Below are positions 24,375 to 38,505 of a DNA stretch of 64,000 nucleotides, one piece after another. Made by a program: the position numbers and the translations under genes. The notes under the pieces were generated by a model. It did no database searches and was not told the origin of the DNA. It worked only from the letters and a program-made list of their open reading frames with translations. Every line of letters begins with the position of its first letter. Position 1 is the stretch's first letter. The stretch comes from Parietaria judaica (taxonomy: Eukaryota; Streptophyta; Magnoliopsida; Rosales; Urticaceae), in contig OX940872.1 in assembly GCA_954871525.1 (NCBI GenBank), positions 14,345,180 to 14,409,179 of the forward strand, read 5' to 3'.

Positions 24375-24570
24375 CGAGGAGCTTGTCGAAGGAAAGATCA
24401 TCGCTGGAAGAAGTTCATCGTCGCGATAAGTTCATCGTTATAAGCGAGCTCGTCGCCGCGAGGAGCTTGTCACCGAAAAGTTCATCGCATGGAGAAGTTC
24501 GTAGCTGCGAGGAGTTTGTCGCTATAAGAAAGCTCCTCGTCGCGAAAAGCTTGTCAAAGAAAATGTCGTC
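24375..24570. repeat. degenerate short tandem repeat
   Basis: Repeated phrases AGTTCATCG, CGCGAGGAG and AGCTTGTC at roughly 25-40 base spacing, in the same purine-rich spacer as the 57-bp array. Confidence 0.6.
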
Positions 24571-24786
24571 ACCTAGAAAGATGCTTCACCCAACGAAGCC
24601 AACTAAAACTCAGCAAGATGCTGCATCAGCTTCTCAAATGGAATCCAACAACCACATATTACGATGAGATTCTCTGGCAACGCTCGTCGGGGCAACCGCG
24701 TCAACGAAAGCGGTCGATGGAGTTCGCAAACGTCCTTGACAGTTCACCGGTACAGTCATCTTTCATTTTACCAAGTTCTCACACTT

Positions 24787-24803
24787 GATAAAATGGGGGA
24801 CTA
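24787..24803 (+). other. gypsy polypurine tract
   Basis: GATAAAATGGGGGACTA lies just before the LTR start, the position of the plus-strand primer. It marks the following LTR as the 3' LTR. Confidence 0.75.
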
Positions 24804-24805
24804 AT

Positions 24806-25754
24806 TGTTAAGGTCGAATTTCGTCAAATCCCTTCTTAACACTACTCGTGTCGTTTCATCCCGAAACGACGTGAAATGGAGGCAGGGAAATTCATTGACT
24901 ATTGGTCAACAAACGAAAACGCTCGAGGAAGCCCAACCTGCGACGAAGTTACTCGAGGAAGCTGACCAGCGAGGAAGTTACTCGAGGAGGTTAACCCGCG
25001 ACGAAGTCGCTCGAGGAAGTCTGACCCGCGACGAAGTTACTCGAGGAAGTCGGCAGAAAGCGCGACGAGGATATACATCGAGAAAGTGAGAAAGAATGCC
25101 AACAAGGACGTATCAGAGTGTACGACCATCTACATTAAACGAGGACGAGGCATTGTGGTGGACCGAAGGAATCCGTACTCACATTAGACCCCCATAATTG
25201 GTCTCACGATGTTATGCATGCTTTTGACAGAGGAATCAGAGAATATGGCAGAGAAGGACCACATGAAGGACCACATGGAGGACCACATGAAGATCAACGG
25301 TGAGATGGGCTAGGCAAAAGACCACCCGAAGATCAACGGCTGAGAAGCTAGGGCAAAACGCCTATAAATACTAAGAGAGAATACCATTGGAGGAGGGGAC
25401 CGGGGGCTGAACATTCGGCCAAGAGAAACCAGAGAGAAACCAGAGAGAAAGAAAGAAGGAAGAGAGAAGAAAATAAACGCCACCACTTTGAACTACGTGA
25501 AGACCTGATCCCGGGATACCGGGTACGTAGGCAACCTCGCCGTATACGGCGGAGTGCGGCATCCTATCCAAGAAAGCAAGAAAGAGTGTCCATAAAGCTG
25601 TAGTCCCCATAGTTGATCAATAAAGAGAGTTCATAGTCGTTTGCCATCGTTCTTCTTATTGTTCTTAGCCATAAAGAGATTAAACCCGAACCCTTCTCTT
25701 TAAACTCGAGGATACCTCCTCATGACTGTTTGTTGGTGGTTTTCACCCTCAACA
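24806..25754 (+). repeat. 3' LTR of the Tat-like element
   Basis: Begins TGTTAAGG and ends ACCCTCAACA. It contains TATAAATA at 25363-25370, AATAAAG near 25620 as a possible poly(A) signal, and a repeat of about 30 bp (GAGGAAG...GCGACGAAGTTACTC) near 24925-25050. Confidence 0.8.
25363..25370 (+). promoter_or_regulatory. LTR TATA box
   Basis: TATAAATA in the Tat-like LTR, about 390 bases before its 3' end. Confidence 0.6.
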
Positions 25755-25926
25755 ATATATAAATATATATATATATATTTATATATATATATATAAATAT
25801 ATTCTCAAATGTTTCTCAAATATATTTTCACCCTCGACGCTATACCATAAGGATACTGTAACTAAATATATTCTCAAATGTTTCTCAATTATTGCTCTTA
25901 CCCATAGTATTTGTGTTGAGTGTATT

Positions 25927-25929
<3 letters not shown>

Positions 25930-25966
<37 letters not shown>
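25930..25966. repeat. TAA microsatellite
   Basis: About twelve TAA units. Confidence 0.95.
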
Positions 25967-26003
25967 GATAAGATAAAAAGTGAGTTTATTTTATCATAAA
26001 AAG

Positions 26004-26502
26004 TAGGGGTGAAACTGGGTAGGGTTCCCTTTTTTCTAGGTACCTGGTACTCAGATCTGAAAACCGGGTATCCGAAAATTGATACCCGGATCCGGTACCC
26101 GAAAATCCGGATATCTAATTTTTGATACCCGGATATACTACCCCGTACCGGTTTTGGAAACTACCGACCCGGATTTACTACCCGTTTTTTTATTAAAGTA
26201 TATCATCTCAAAACTAAAACATGCATTTATTGTCTTAAATTAAAATGCATAAAAAAAACACCGTCCCGCGCATCAAGCATAAGTACATCACACGAGCCCT
26301 AAAAAAGAAACCCTAAAAAAATTAAATGAAAAATAAATAATTAAAATAAACCGGGTACTGGGTACCCGGTTTTTAAAATTTTAATACCCGGTACCCGTAT
26401 CCGGTTCTAATCTGGATACGGTACTCGGATCGAAATTTGAATTTTAAATCCGGATACGGATTCAGATTATTACCCGGTTTCCGAGTATTATTTGCACCCC
26501 TA
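26004..26502. mobile_element. hAT-like MITE rich in GGTACCCGG phrases
   Basis: A 499-bp segment starting TAGGGGTG and ending GCACCCCTA, that is, inverted ends of at least seven bases. Imperfect inverted repeats of GGGTACCCGG and GGATACCCGG type occur inside. TAGGGGTG ends and this interior are common in short non-autonomous hAT elements of plants. No 8-bp target duplication could be recognised, so the boundaries are provisional. Confidence 0.55.
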
Positions 26503-26984
26503 GTCAAATCTTCACCAAGTTTAAGTTTCTCTTTTTTTAAGAGATTAAACTCGGCAATTGATTACAAACTAATTGATCGGACCATGCCCGACTTATTTAA
26601 ACATAAAAAACCTATGATGTGTAACACGTAATTGTAGAATTGTGGGAGATGTACACTCCTTTTGTGTGCGCTTCTCTTTAAAATTCGAGTTCCACAAAAA
26701 CGGGCCAAGAAATCCCGAATCCAGTTTGTTTTTCAAAATATATATTTGAAACATTATATGAATCAGACTTAATAAAGAATACAAGATACATCATTTTTGT
26801 AACCTTAAAAATTAATAATGAAGAAGAACTAAAGTTTAGTCTCAAGTTATTGACAAAAAAAGGAAGAATTATAAAGGTCAGATCTTGTAGTGCTAAACAA
26901 ATTCCAAGCATAGATGAACGAAAAGCACACATTCTACCATAGTTCATTTCCCCTAGTGGAAGGAAAAAGAATTCCGATTCTTAA

Positions 26985-27143
26985 TCAAGGTATCGACGAG
27001 GACTCGCTCTGCTGGGGATATGGAAATGGACTGGAAGTAGTTTCGGAAATAGTTTCACAAAACGGGTTTTCATGCTTTCGATGCCTTCGGTCCAAGAAGG
27101 CAGGCTTCACCGGAGTTCCTACAACGCTCTCTTTGCAAGACAA
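26985..27143 (-). pseudogene. orphaned C-terminal tail of the receptor-like kinase
   Basis: Directly after the TAG of the kinase gene the same frame stays open for 52 codons and ends in TGA (26985-26987). It contains the tail typical of this kinase group (GTPVKPAFLDRR, then a Ser/Pro-rich end). The tail is therefore an untranslated relic, or is reached only by stop readthrough. Confidence 0.8.
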
Positions 27144-29972
<2,829 letters not shown>

Positions 29973-30176
29973 CGTGTGATTTTAGGATCCTCCAGATATT
30001 CCTGAACCAAAGATACACAATTTATATATATTTTTCGCTTCATCGAATCAGTTAGCGAGAATATTACCCGGGAGAAATATACAAAAACAAAGGAAAAACA
30101 AATTTATATATACATGATGAATCACTCAATTATATAGCTATAGGGAATATGTCTATATCCTAACATACATATCTAT

Positions 30177-30184
30177 ATATATAT
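30177..30184. repeat. hAT target-site duplication, left (ATATATAT)
   Basis: Eight bases identical to 34446-34453. Eight is the hAT length, but the sequence is simple, so the match carries less weight than usual. Confidence 0.7.
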
Positions 30185-30292
30185 TAGAGCTGTGATACGC
30201 GACGTCGCGACTCGTCGCGATGGACGTCGCCAAAATCGCGAGTTTGGGCGTCGCGACGGGTCGCGACTCGCGACGTCGCGAGAAATCGCGAC
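30185..30292. repeat. left hAT terminus with eight TCGCGA motifs
   Basis: Eight copies of the palindrome TCGCGA lie between about 30203 and 30290, spaced 8-20 bases apart. Subterminal repeats in hAT elements are transposase-binding sites, so that role is inferred here. Confidence 0.85.
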
Positions 30293-30802
30293 CAAGAGAA
30301 GAGTGGCGAGAAATTGCACGGGTTCTTCGATTTTTCTACTTTGTGGCATATGTATCTAGTTTTTTCCAGTGTTAAACTTAGTTAGTTTTTACCCGAATTT
30401 TATTATCAAACTTTATCAATAATTTCAAAACTATATTTACATATTTTTATTATTTATAGTAATTAATTTATTTCAAAATTAATATTTAAATATGTTATAT
30501 TATTATTTTGTAACATATTAATTTGTTTGATTTATATGTTCGTTTTTAATTTGTAACATATGTTAATAAATATTAATTTGTAGCATATTAATAATTTGAA
30601 CAAATTTAATCAACAAATATATAATTAAATACGATAAGACGAGATATTAAAAAAAAGAAGTTGTATTATTCATTGTGAATATTACAATAAGGTGGAAGAG
30701 AGCTGTAAATATTCAGTGTAAATATTACAAGATGCCTCACTAAAACCTCTCTTGTAAAACCCTCCTTAGGGACATAAAACCAAGAGAGGAAAGAGCACAT
30801 CA

Positions 30803-33800
30803 TTACTCGGGGAACATTGCGTTGAATCTTTCCGTCATTAGCTCCAGATCGCTTGGCTCGGAGCGTTCGGCAATCACGGGGGGGTTGAACAACAAATCAT
30901 TCAACACCACAATCTGCTCGACGTGTGTGTTGGTGGTTGACGCCCGCCGGTCGTTGATGAGATATTGAGCCGTGCTAAAAACGCTCTCCGAAGCAACGCT
31001 GGAAATGGGGATGGACAGTATATCCCTCGCCATTCACGCCAATATCGGAAATCTGTCCCGTTGAATCTTCCACCACCTTATCACATCGAACTCGTCGGAG
31101 TCTTCGTCGAATAGCAGGCCGTAGTAGCGCTTCAATTCTGTCGGTTGGCCGTCCGTGTCGCCCGCCAACGGCGTAGTGGATTCCCCGCGACTTACCCGTT
31201 GCTTGAGTCTCCGGCTGAAGTCGTATCCCGTCTTGGTTGGGCTTGCCATCACTGCCCTTTGCTCCTCCTGTGAGTTGAATTGAGGGAACCGTTTGTTGTA
31301 TTCACTGTACAATTCATAAAAAGCTTCGTTAACAACATTAACATAATTACGATAATCCACCCCTATGTTTTCTCCGATCGCTATCATCATTGGCCCATAT
31401 GCATCCGAAACATGAGGGTCTAGAATAGCACCGAAGCAAAACGAAAACGGGGGTGGATCCCAATACGACTTGAATTTTGCAACCATAGACTCAATAAGCG
31501 GCGAAATAATAGGGTCGTTTTCGAATTCTTTGAAAGCACACGAAATTTGATAAAGACCCGAAAGACCATGATTCAAAGAAGGTTTATTTTGGTTAGAAAA
31601 ATTTAAAGTAACAGCATAAAAAGGTTTGAGGAAAGCGAGGAATTTCTTCGCGGTAGCCCATTCCGCCTCCGTGATCCGCGCCTCCGGAGGGAGTTCCTGT
31701 CCGAGGAAATGGTCCAAAGGAAGCCTCTGTCTACACACAACTGAAATCATTAAATACGTAGAGTTCCATCGCGTATTATTATCTAAACCAAACTTATTAG
31801 CTTTATGATTGTGGTCTTTACAAAATCGTCTCCACCTATTGGTGGTCTGAGGATGCCGGATCCAATCAACAATGCCGCGTAATTTTTCAACATGGTGTGC
31901 AATATGTCCCTCGTCCGTTCGTGCAATTAAATTAATTATGTGACAAGCACACCGTTGATGTAAAATATTTCGAAACGGAGAAGCGGGCAACATTGTTTCC
32001 AAGATCATAATCGCGGCGTTGTTGCTTGAGGCATTATCTAAGGTAATTGAAATAACACGATTTTGTAAACCCCAATCACCAAATAATTCAAATAATTTCT
32101 CGGCTATGTTTTTTCCGGTATGGCGACACTCGAAAGGCGATAAGTTTAAAAGTCGTTGACATGGATTCCACTCATCGTCGACGTAGTGGGCGGTCAAACT
32201 CATGTAATCATTTAAACTTGGACCGCTCCACAAGTCGGTGGTAAAAGCAACGTTTATGTTAGACATTTTGAAAAAATCGACTAAAAGGTTTTTTTGCAAA
32301 TCATAAGCGGTTTCCATGTCCCCGGTATAAGTGGTACGGGAAAACTGCTGGTACGACGGATTAATCCTTTTCATATATCGTGTGTGGTTGGGATTTTCGA
32401 CAAAACTCAGCGGAACGCCCGTAGAAAGAATCCATTCGAGTGTCCATTTCCGTAAATTCACAGCAGAAAGAGCACTTACCTGTGCTGTGTTTACCTCATC
32501 GAGCTCCCCGGTTGGGAAGCATACATTAGCGTGTCGGTTTAAGTATCCGGTTCCCCGCTCCCCCATTCCGTCTAGAATTGTCCCGCACTTTTTGCATGTG
32601 GCATTTTTAACACGCTCGCCTCGATCGTTGATGTGCCGATCTTCGTGAAAAAATTTCCACACCGGGGCCGTGTTTGGCCGTCCCCACGCCAAGCCATGAG
32701 GATTAACTCTATTAAAACAAAAAGAAAATCAAAAATTTAAATGTCATAAAGTTTATTATTCATCATATTGATTTAATTAAAAGTTAAATAAAAAAGTTAA
32801 CAAAATTAAAATGGTATTTCTTATGTGTGAAAATAATTATCAAACTCTTTTGGACGGAACTCCCCGAGGTTCCACGGCCAGATCGACTGGAAAGGATGCT
32901 ATGATCTCGCTTTAGGCCCAAGCTTTTCTAGACAGAACTCCCCGAGGTTCCCAGGCTAGCTTGGAGGAGATTGCAAAGCAAACCTTATTTAAAAACCAAT
33001 CTTTCTAAGACACCGCGTAATCCAATAAGAACTTTATAATTATTATCACACATACAAATTACCTTTTTAATTTTTTTAACTTATTTAAGTAACCATTTAA
33101 AGTTTTATTAAATTAATATGATTAAATGATTATTAAATCTCAAGAAATTCGTTTCTGATGTGGAAGATCAGTCGGAACCGCAATCACAGAGCATACTAAG
33201 ACTTTCAAGAGACGTGGCAAATTAATTAATTAAAATAAAATAATTAAATTAAATTGGAAGGTTTTTAACTTATTAAGTAACCATATAAAGTTTAATTAAA
33301 TTAATAAGATTAAATGATTATTAAATCTCAAAAAATTCGTTTCTGATGTGGAAGATCAGTCGGAACCGCAACCACAGAGCATACTAAGACTTTCAAGAGA
33401 CGTGGCAAATTAATTATTTATTCTAAAATAATTATAATAATAATAAAAATAATATTAAAATAATAATAGTTAAAATAATTACCCCGTTTCCGGTCGCGGA
33501 CGTCGAGCACGTCGAGGACGTTGGACGGAGCCTTCGCCGGTTTCGTTGATCGAGAGTGGAGAACCATCGTGGTACGAGCCAACAACAGAGGAACGGTGTG
33601 GGCCCTCCTCTTCGGCAAGATTGCGTCTTTGAGGCGGTTCCTCCGGCGGTTGAGATGGGCCCTCCATACGGTCGTCGGCGGGTCCTCCTTGAAACAAGAG
33701 TTCAAAAAATGGATCGGTGGTTCCTGCCTCCCCACATCGACGTAGCGTGCTGCTGTTGACCATTGATGCCGGAACGTGCGTCAGATAATTTGGATTTGGT

Positions 33801-33934
33801 GGGGAGGGAAGTGTTTCTACAACGGGAATGTAGCCCTCGGGCGTAGGTTGCGATTGCTCCCCGGCATTAAAATCAGGAAACAAATCCCTAGCCGCCCTAC
33901 GACCCCCGGAACTACCACCGCTTCTTCGAGACAT
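30803..33934 (-). pseudogene. hAT transposase, BED zinc finger type, one in-frame stop
   Basis: Exon 1 is 33483-33934 (ATG, 150 codons, Ser/Pro/Gly-rich). Exon 2 is 30803-32708. The intron 32709-33482 has GT-AG ends and joins the two frames exactly. The spliced frame is 785 codons. A BED zinc finger uses Cys189, Cys192, His210 and Cys214. It is followed by the hAT catalytic core (FTTDLWSG, TLDNASSNNA), a DUF4413-like region and the C-terminal dimerisation domain with the ESVFS motif. A TGA at 31034-31036 falls between FPILA and MARDIL, where related transposases have one residue, often Arg; a CGA-to-TGA change would explain it. Everything downstream is still in frame and conserved. The enzyme would lack its dimerisation domain and probably be inactive unless the stop is read through. 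The family is RICESLEEPER-like in plants. Confidence 0.85.
33087..33418. repeat. 188-bp tandem duplication inside the transposase intron
   Basis: Two copies beginning AAGTAACCAT (33087 and 33275) and each containing GTGGAAGATCAGTCGGAACC. A handful of substitutions separate them. Confidence 0.85.
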
Positions 33935-34317
33935 AATGGGAAATTTGAGAACTTGAGAGCTTTAGAGGGAAAAAACTTAGAGAGTTGAGAGAATTTGAGA
34001 GAGAGTTGGAAGATTGTTGGTGAGGAAATGAGGGTGGGAGAGGTGGTATTTATAGGATTTGAGGAGAGAGTTGGGTGGGTGAATAATTATTGAGGTGGGT
34101 GAAGTGGGTGAATAAAGTTGGGTGAAAAATATTGAAATTTGAAATTTTTGGGTTGGAATTCGAGTAAAGTGGGTAAAAATTGTGGTTGGGTAATTAATTT
34201 CGGGTAAAATTCGGTTGAAGAGTGGGAATTAATGCCACAAAGAAAAAACACCACGCGGATCGCTGACGTGGCGCGTTGTGGGCCGTCGATCGTCTCACGC
34301 GGATCACCCTCTCCCAC

Positions 34318-34445
34318 GTCGCGACGACGAGCCCACGTCGCGACCAGTCGCGACTTACGCCCTTTAATCGCGACGAGTCGCGATGGCTCCAAATTCGCCG
34401 CGACGAGTCGCGACTGCCCCATACTCGTCGTGACTCGCAGCTCTA
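34318..34445. repeat. right hAT terminus with six TCGCGA motifs
   Basis: Six copies of TCGCGA between 34318 and 34425, with related TCGTGA and GCCGCGA variants, ending in CAGCTCTA. Confidence 0.85.
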
Positions 34446-34453
34446 ATATATAT
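34446..34453. repeat. hAT target-site duplication, right (ATATATAT)
   Basis: Matches 30177-30184. Confidence 0.7.
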
Positions 34454-34559
34454 ACACACATATATTTCTGGGTTCAAACCACAAACAAAGTCCAAGAAAA
34501 TCCACCTTATTACTGAATCAATTAATGATGAACATAGAAATGCACTGACCAACTCAATT

Positions 34560-34840
34560 TCAGCTCATCGATATCAGAGGCCACTCCACAGCTCTGCGAG
34601 AATCAAAGGTCAATTCCAATGCAGAGTAAGAAGTCGTCAAAGAGTACAGAGCAGAAGAAGAAAGGAGGCTGCAAAACAGATAAAATGATCCATTGATTAC
34701 CTTGCGTTGGAGAGTGAGAGAAGGAGCGAGAATGCGACAAGGAAGAGCGAAGCATAGAAAGAATCGAAGCCTGGGTTTCGGAGGGAACGACATGCTTGGA
34801 GCTTTCAGGCGATGAAGACGAAGACAAAGCCTCCAAATTC
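34560..34840 (-). other. possible leader exon of the receptor-like kinase
   Basis: On the minus strand this stretch is pyrimidine-rich and ends in a good donor (CAACGCAAG followed by GTAATC at 34703). Joined to the acceptor near 30002 it would give a 5' UTR exon and place the hAT in a leader intron of about 4.7 kb, or about 0.4 kb before insertion. An ATG at 34791-34793 would then open a small upstream frame that overlaps the kinase ATG. Inference from splice signals only. Confidence 0.35.
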
Positions 34841-35187
34841 TTTGGATTATTGAATATAAAAAGAATGGATAAAGTATCTAAACTTGGACCAACCCAACAA
34901 CTCAGGTTTGAAGTAAAAAATACATTAAAATCTTTATAAAAAAAAAAAAAAACTATTTAAAGTTTAAGAAAATTGTCTGTATTTTAAAACAATTTATTTA
35001 TACTTATTTTAAAAGTATTTTAGACTATATTAATCCTAATTTTAATTATATTTTTGTATTTTTGTTTATTAATTAATTATTAAATATTTTCATATCGATT
35101 TTATACTTTTCTAAAATTATGGTTGAATTCTTTCCCTATTTATAAGATTTTTCATTTAATTTGTTACTTTGACTTAAATTTTTCCTA

Positions 35188-35190
<3 letters not shown>

Positions 35191-35241
<51 letters not shown>
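35191..35241. repeat. TC microsatellite
   Basis: About 25 TC units. It generates the RERERE-type tail of a chance minus-strand frame. Confidence 0.95.
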
Positions 35242-35244
<3 letters not shown>

Positions 35245-35746
35245 GTCGAATTGACCACCATCGTCGGATTCGGGCGGAGAGTGCGGCAACTTCGGGCGTG
35301 GCTTTGGTGACCATGGGCGCGGCGACCGAGGAGACGACTGTGGGTGGGGTGGCCGAGGAGGCGACCGTGGCCGCAGAGGACGTCGCTGCGGTGTTGGCCG
35401 TCCCGAGGAGGAGGAGAAGTGAGTCTCAGTCACAAAGGTCCACTCGCTTCAATGAGGTGGTGACTCGGCTACCCACGTCGGGATCAGAATGAAGTGCAGC
35501 AAGGAGGTGACGACTGCGATTCGCGGCGCGATCATCCTCTCCAAACTCTCGATGGTAACTGTAAATTTATTTACAATTTTTTGTAAATATATTTATAGTT
35601 TTAAGGTAATATATTTCATTTTTGTAAATGATTTTACAATATTTTGAAGTGATAATTTCTCTTGGAGGGACAATATTTTTTTAAATGGATTTACACGTTT
35701 TTTCTAAATGTTTTTACGCTTTTGTAAACATATTTGCATTTGTGGA

Positions 35747-38490
35747 TGTTGGACATATGTGTCCTTAAACAAGATATTTATCCATTTGTAAAATATTATG
35801 ACAAGTCATTGAATAAAGATGGTACTTATTATGTTAATCTTATTATAGTTTCTAGTAGAGTAAAACAGAATGTTTGTTTCCTTAAGTTCATAAAGGATGC
35901 AATTATGTTATTATTATCACAACAGAGTCAATGTGAGAAATAATTAATAATCATAATAAACGAGCTTAAAAATGTCTGTGACCTGATTAACTGGGTGGGA
36001 GCCCATTAATCATATAAGGTCATTAATGTGACTAAGTGACAATCCTATTCTGGATTATGTATGTGTCACACTCACTAGAAGTGGATTAAGTGTGAATTAT
36101 CTTCATACTGGAATGGACCTGAATTAAACTCAAGAAGTTATCATATAACACCGTCACTGATAACTTGTAGTTAAGTCACAAAATGATGATCAAATGGATA
36201 TTCGTTCTAAGTCCTGAGTGATGTTGAGTCTGAACGACTGGCTTGATTGTTATTTGATTTAACTATTAAAGAACACAAGATATTACCGTTGTTCCCAACA
36301 CTATTATTTTGGGAACATGATAGTCAGTAGTAAGGGTAGCCTGGTCATAGACATGGGCATCACAAAGCTCTCTTGAGAGTCATGATGATTCCCTTGATTG
36401 TCGCTGGTGAGAAGTGAGAGGTACCCGTGCGCAACTTATGAATCGAAACCATAAGTGGGTTACTCACAATATTAGTGACCGAGTCAAGGAGAAAAATGCA
36501 ATGACGGGCATTACGGTAAAAATTGCCGGCTCATGTGTGCGTCATCAAGTGAGAGGACAATAACCCGAATTTGATTATATCAATGGACACCCTACTGTAT
36601 TTAGGGAATAATATATATTGTATCACTAATGAGTGCAGCCTCGGGTCTATAGCGGAATCACTTCGAGGTTTGACGAACAATTAGCAGTTCGTTGGAGCTT
36701 AAGTGATACGTCCATGGTCCCCAGGGTAACTCCGTAATGGATGATACGTACGTGATTGAAATACATTCTGGATAATGTTTAATCATTTTGCTAGACTTAT
36801 AAAACAGAAAGGTCTGTGGAAGATGTCAGATAGTTTTATAGTCAGCGTGGCAAAAGTACCATATCTTGGGACACAAAATTAACTGATAAAAAAATTGTCC
36901 GAATTTATATTTTATATCAGTTCCCTGTTGTTGGAAATTAAATTCTAAGCAACTTTGCTTTTTGAACCAAGTCATTTCGACTTACGGTTAGTGATTTATG
37001 GATTTTCTAAGTTTATGCTCGATTCGATAAACAATGAAATTAAATCACATATCACGAATTTAAATGATGGTGTCGCACCATGGCTTTTTAATGTGTGATA
37101 TTGAGACCAGGAATTATTAATATAATTTAATTATTAAGATTTAATTATTAATATCTTATTAATAATTAATTAATAAATAATAGATTTATATTAATAAATA
37201 AAAAATATATTTAATGTGTAAAATTCGAATTAGGGTTTGATGATAGGAAACCCTAGCTAATTCGAATGATATGTTTTGGACATTCTATATTTGCGACATA
37301 AGTACCAAATGTTTTGGTATTTTAGCAAAGCCCCATTGGATCGGTTATGATTTAATGTCAACTGTTGGATTAAGATAATTGATTTTAACTGTAATGGTAA
37401 TTCGAAATTGATAGCTTGTGACCAAGATTAGGTATTTCGAATTTGGTTAGTTAATTATATCCGTTGGATCGGTTTTAAAATTTAAACTTTTCCATCAGTT
37501 TAGAAATTAATTAATATTATATATATCATATATAATTCGAATAAATGAGGATAAGGAATTCGAATTAGGGTTTTTTTTAAAACCCTAGGGTATTTGATTT
37601 TATCCCTAATTGATTTGATCCATTGGATTGTTTAAGATATATTTTTAACCATTGGATATAGATAATCATTAAAGAATTCGAATATTGTTATATATGTATA
37701 TATATATAATTCGCATTTAATAAATATGAAGATAAGATTAAATATTTTGATCTTATCATCTATTTTTTATTTAATTAAATACCTAATTAATTATATCCAT
37801 TGGATGTAGATGAGATTAAATCTGGACCACTAGATTGGAATAATTAATTATATTTAATTATATAAATTCGAAAATAATGAGGGAATATCTCCAATTCGGT
37901 TACAGTTTGAGCATATAAATAGGAGGCTCATTCTACACATTTTACACACCTTCCCCAGAGCAAAAACTCGAGCTCACCCTCTCTCTCTAGGATCTGCGAG
38001 TTTTTTGCTTCTAATCTCTTTTTCTGGTTCGTCTTAGGAGACATTTTCTTTGGTAGCTTAAAAAGAACCATCAGTTAAAGTTTGTGACGGAGTCCTGACG
38101 GAGAAACCCACGCTTCGGTATGAGGAATTCATGAGAATATCCCGGAAGATCACGGGAGTTTCCCCTCAGCTCCGAGCGAAGCCCTGTCGAGATTCAGAGT
38201 GCGCAACCGAGATCATCAATAGAGGTACGGCCTTATGCATTGGGTTAATAAATGCAACCATTCACTGCTTTCTATTTATTTCCTATTCGACTAGTCTATT
38301 AATAATTTTTATGAAATATTAAATTAATAATATTTACCAGATCTTGATGAAATTGTAATTACCCGATATCCATGTCGGCGGGCCCGTAACAAGTTTTTCC
38401 GCTTAAAAATAATTTTTTAAATGTTACCGGGACGGCTCGGAGGCATATTTCGTGGTATTGAAGTCAGGAATCACACCCCGGTTTCCAACA
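35747..38490 (+). repeat. 5' LTR of the long-LTR copia
   Basis: 2744 bp. TATAAATA at 37914-37921 is followed by a CT tract near 37979-37988. The U3 part (about 37320-37850) repeats the phrase YYRTTGGAT many times at irregular spacing. Confidence 0.85.
37914..37921 (+). promoter_or_regulatory. LTR TATA box
   Basis: TATAAATA in the 5' LTR. The matching position is deleted in the 3' LTR near 45620. Confidence 0.65.
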
Positions 38491-38491
38491 A

Positions 38492-38505
38492 TCGGTATTA
38501 GAGCC
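38492..38505 (+). other. copia primer-binding site, diverged
   Basis: TCGGTATTAGAGCC one base after the LTR, two mismatches from the usual TGGTATCAGAGC. Confidence 0.75.

Larger units (their letters stand above)
22894..25754 (+). mobile_element. 3' part of a Tat-like Ty3/gypsy element with minisatellites
   Basis: Ends with a 949-bp LTR (24806-25754) preceded by a polypurine tract. Upstream lies 1.9 kb of purine-rich, repeat-filled DNA and no pol. Long non-coding regions with tandem repeats between pol and the 3' LTR are known from Tat/Ogre gypsy elements, and I assign this one on that basis. No 5' LTR is in the window and the left edge near 22894 is abrupt, so the element is truncated or rearranged. 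Confidence 0.65.
30185..34445 (-). mobile_element. hAT DNA transposon, near-intact
   Basis: 4261-bp element with inverted ends TAGAGCTG(T/C)GA, an 8-bp target duplication and a two-exon transposase on the minus strand. Both ends carry clusters of the palindrome TCGCGA. The only clear lesion in the coding region is one TGA. It lies about 210 bases upstream of the kinase start codon, probably within that gene's 5' leader intron. Confidence 0.9.

Noticed and set aside
26004..26502. Full hAT element with target duplication
   Set aside because: Ends are inverted, but the flanking 8-mers do not match, so it is listed only as a MITE-like element.
35185..35433. Pro/Arg-rich open frame ending in an RE repeat
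   Set aside because: It starts in a GC-rich stretch and runs through a TC microsatellite; no start context or homology.
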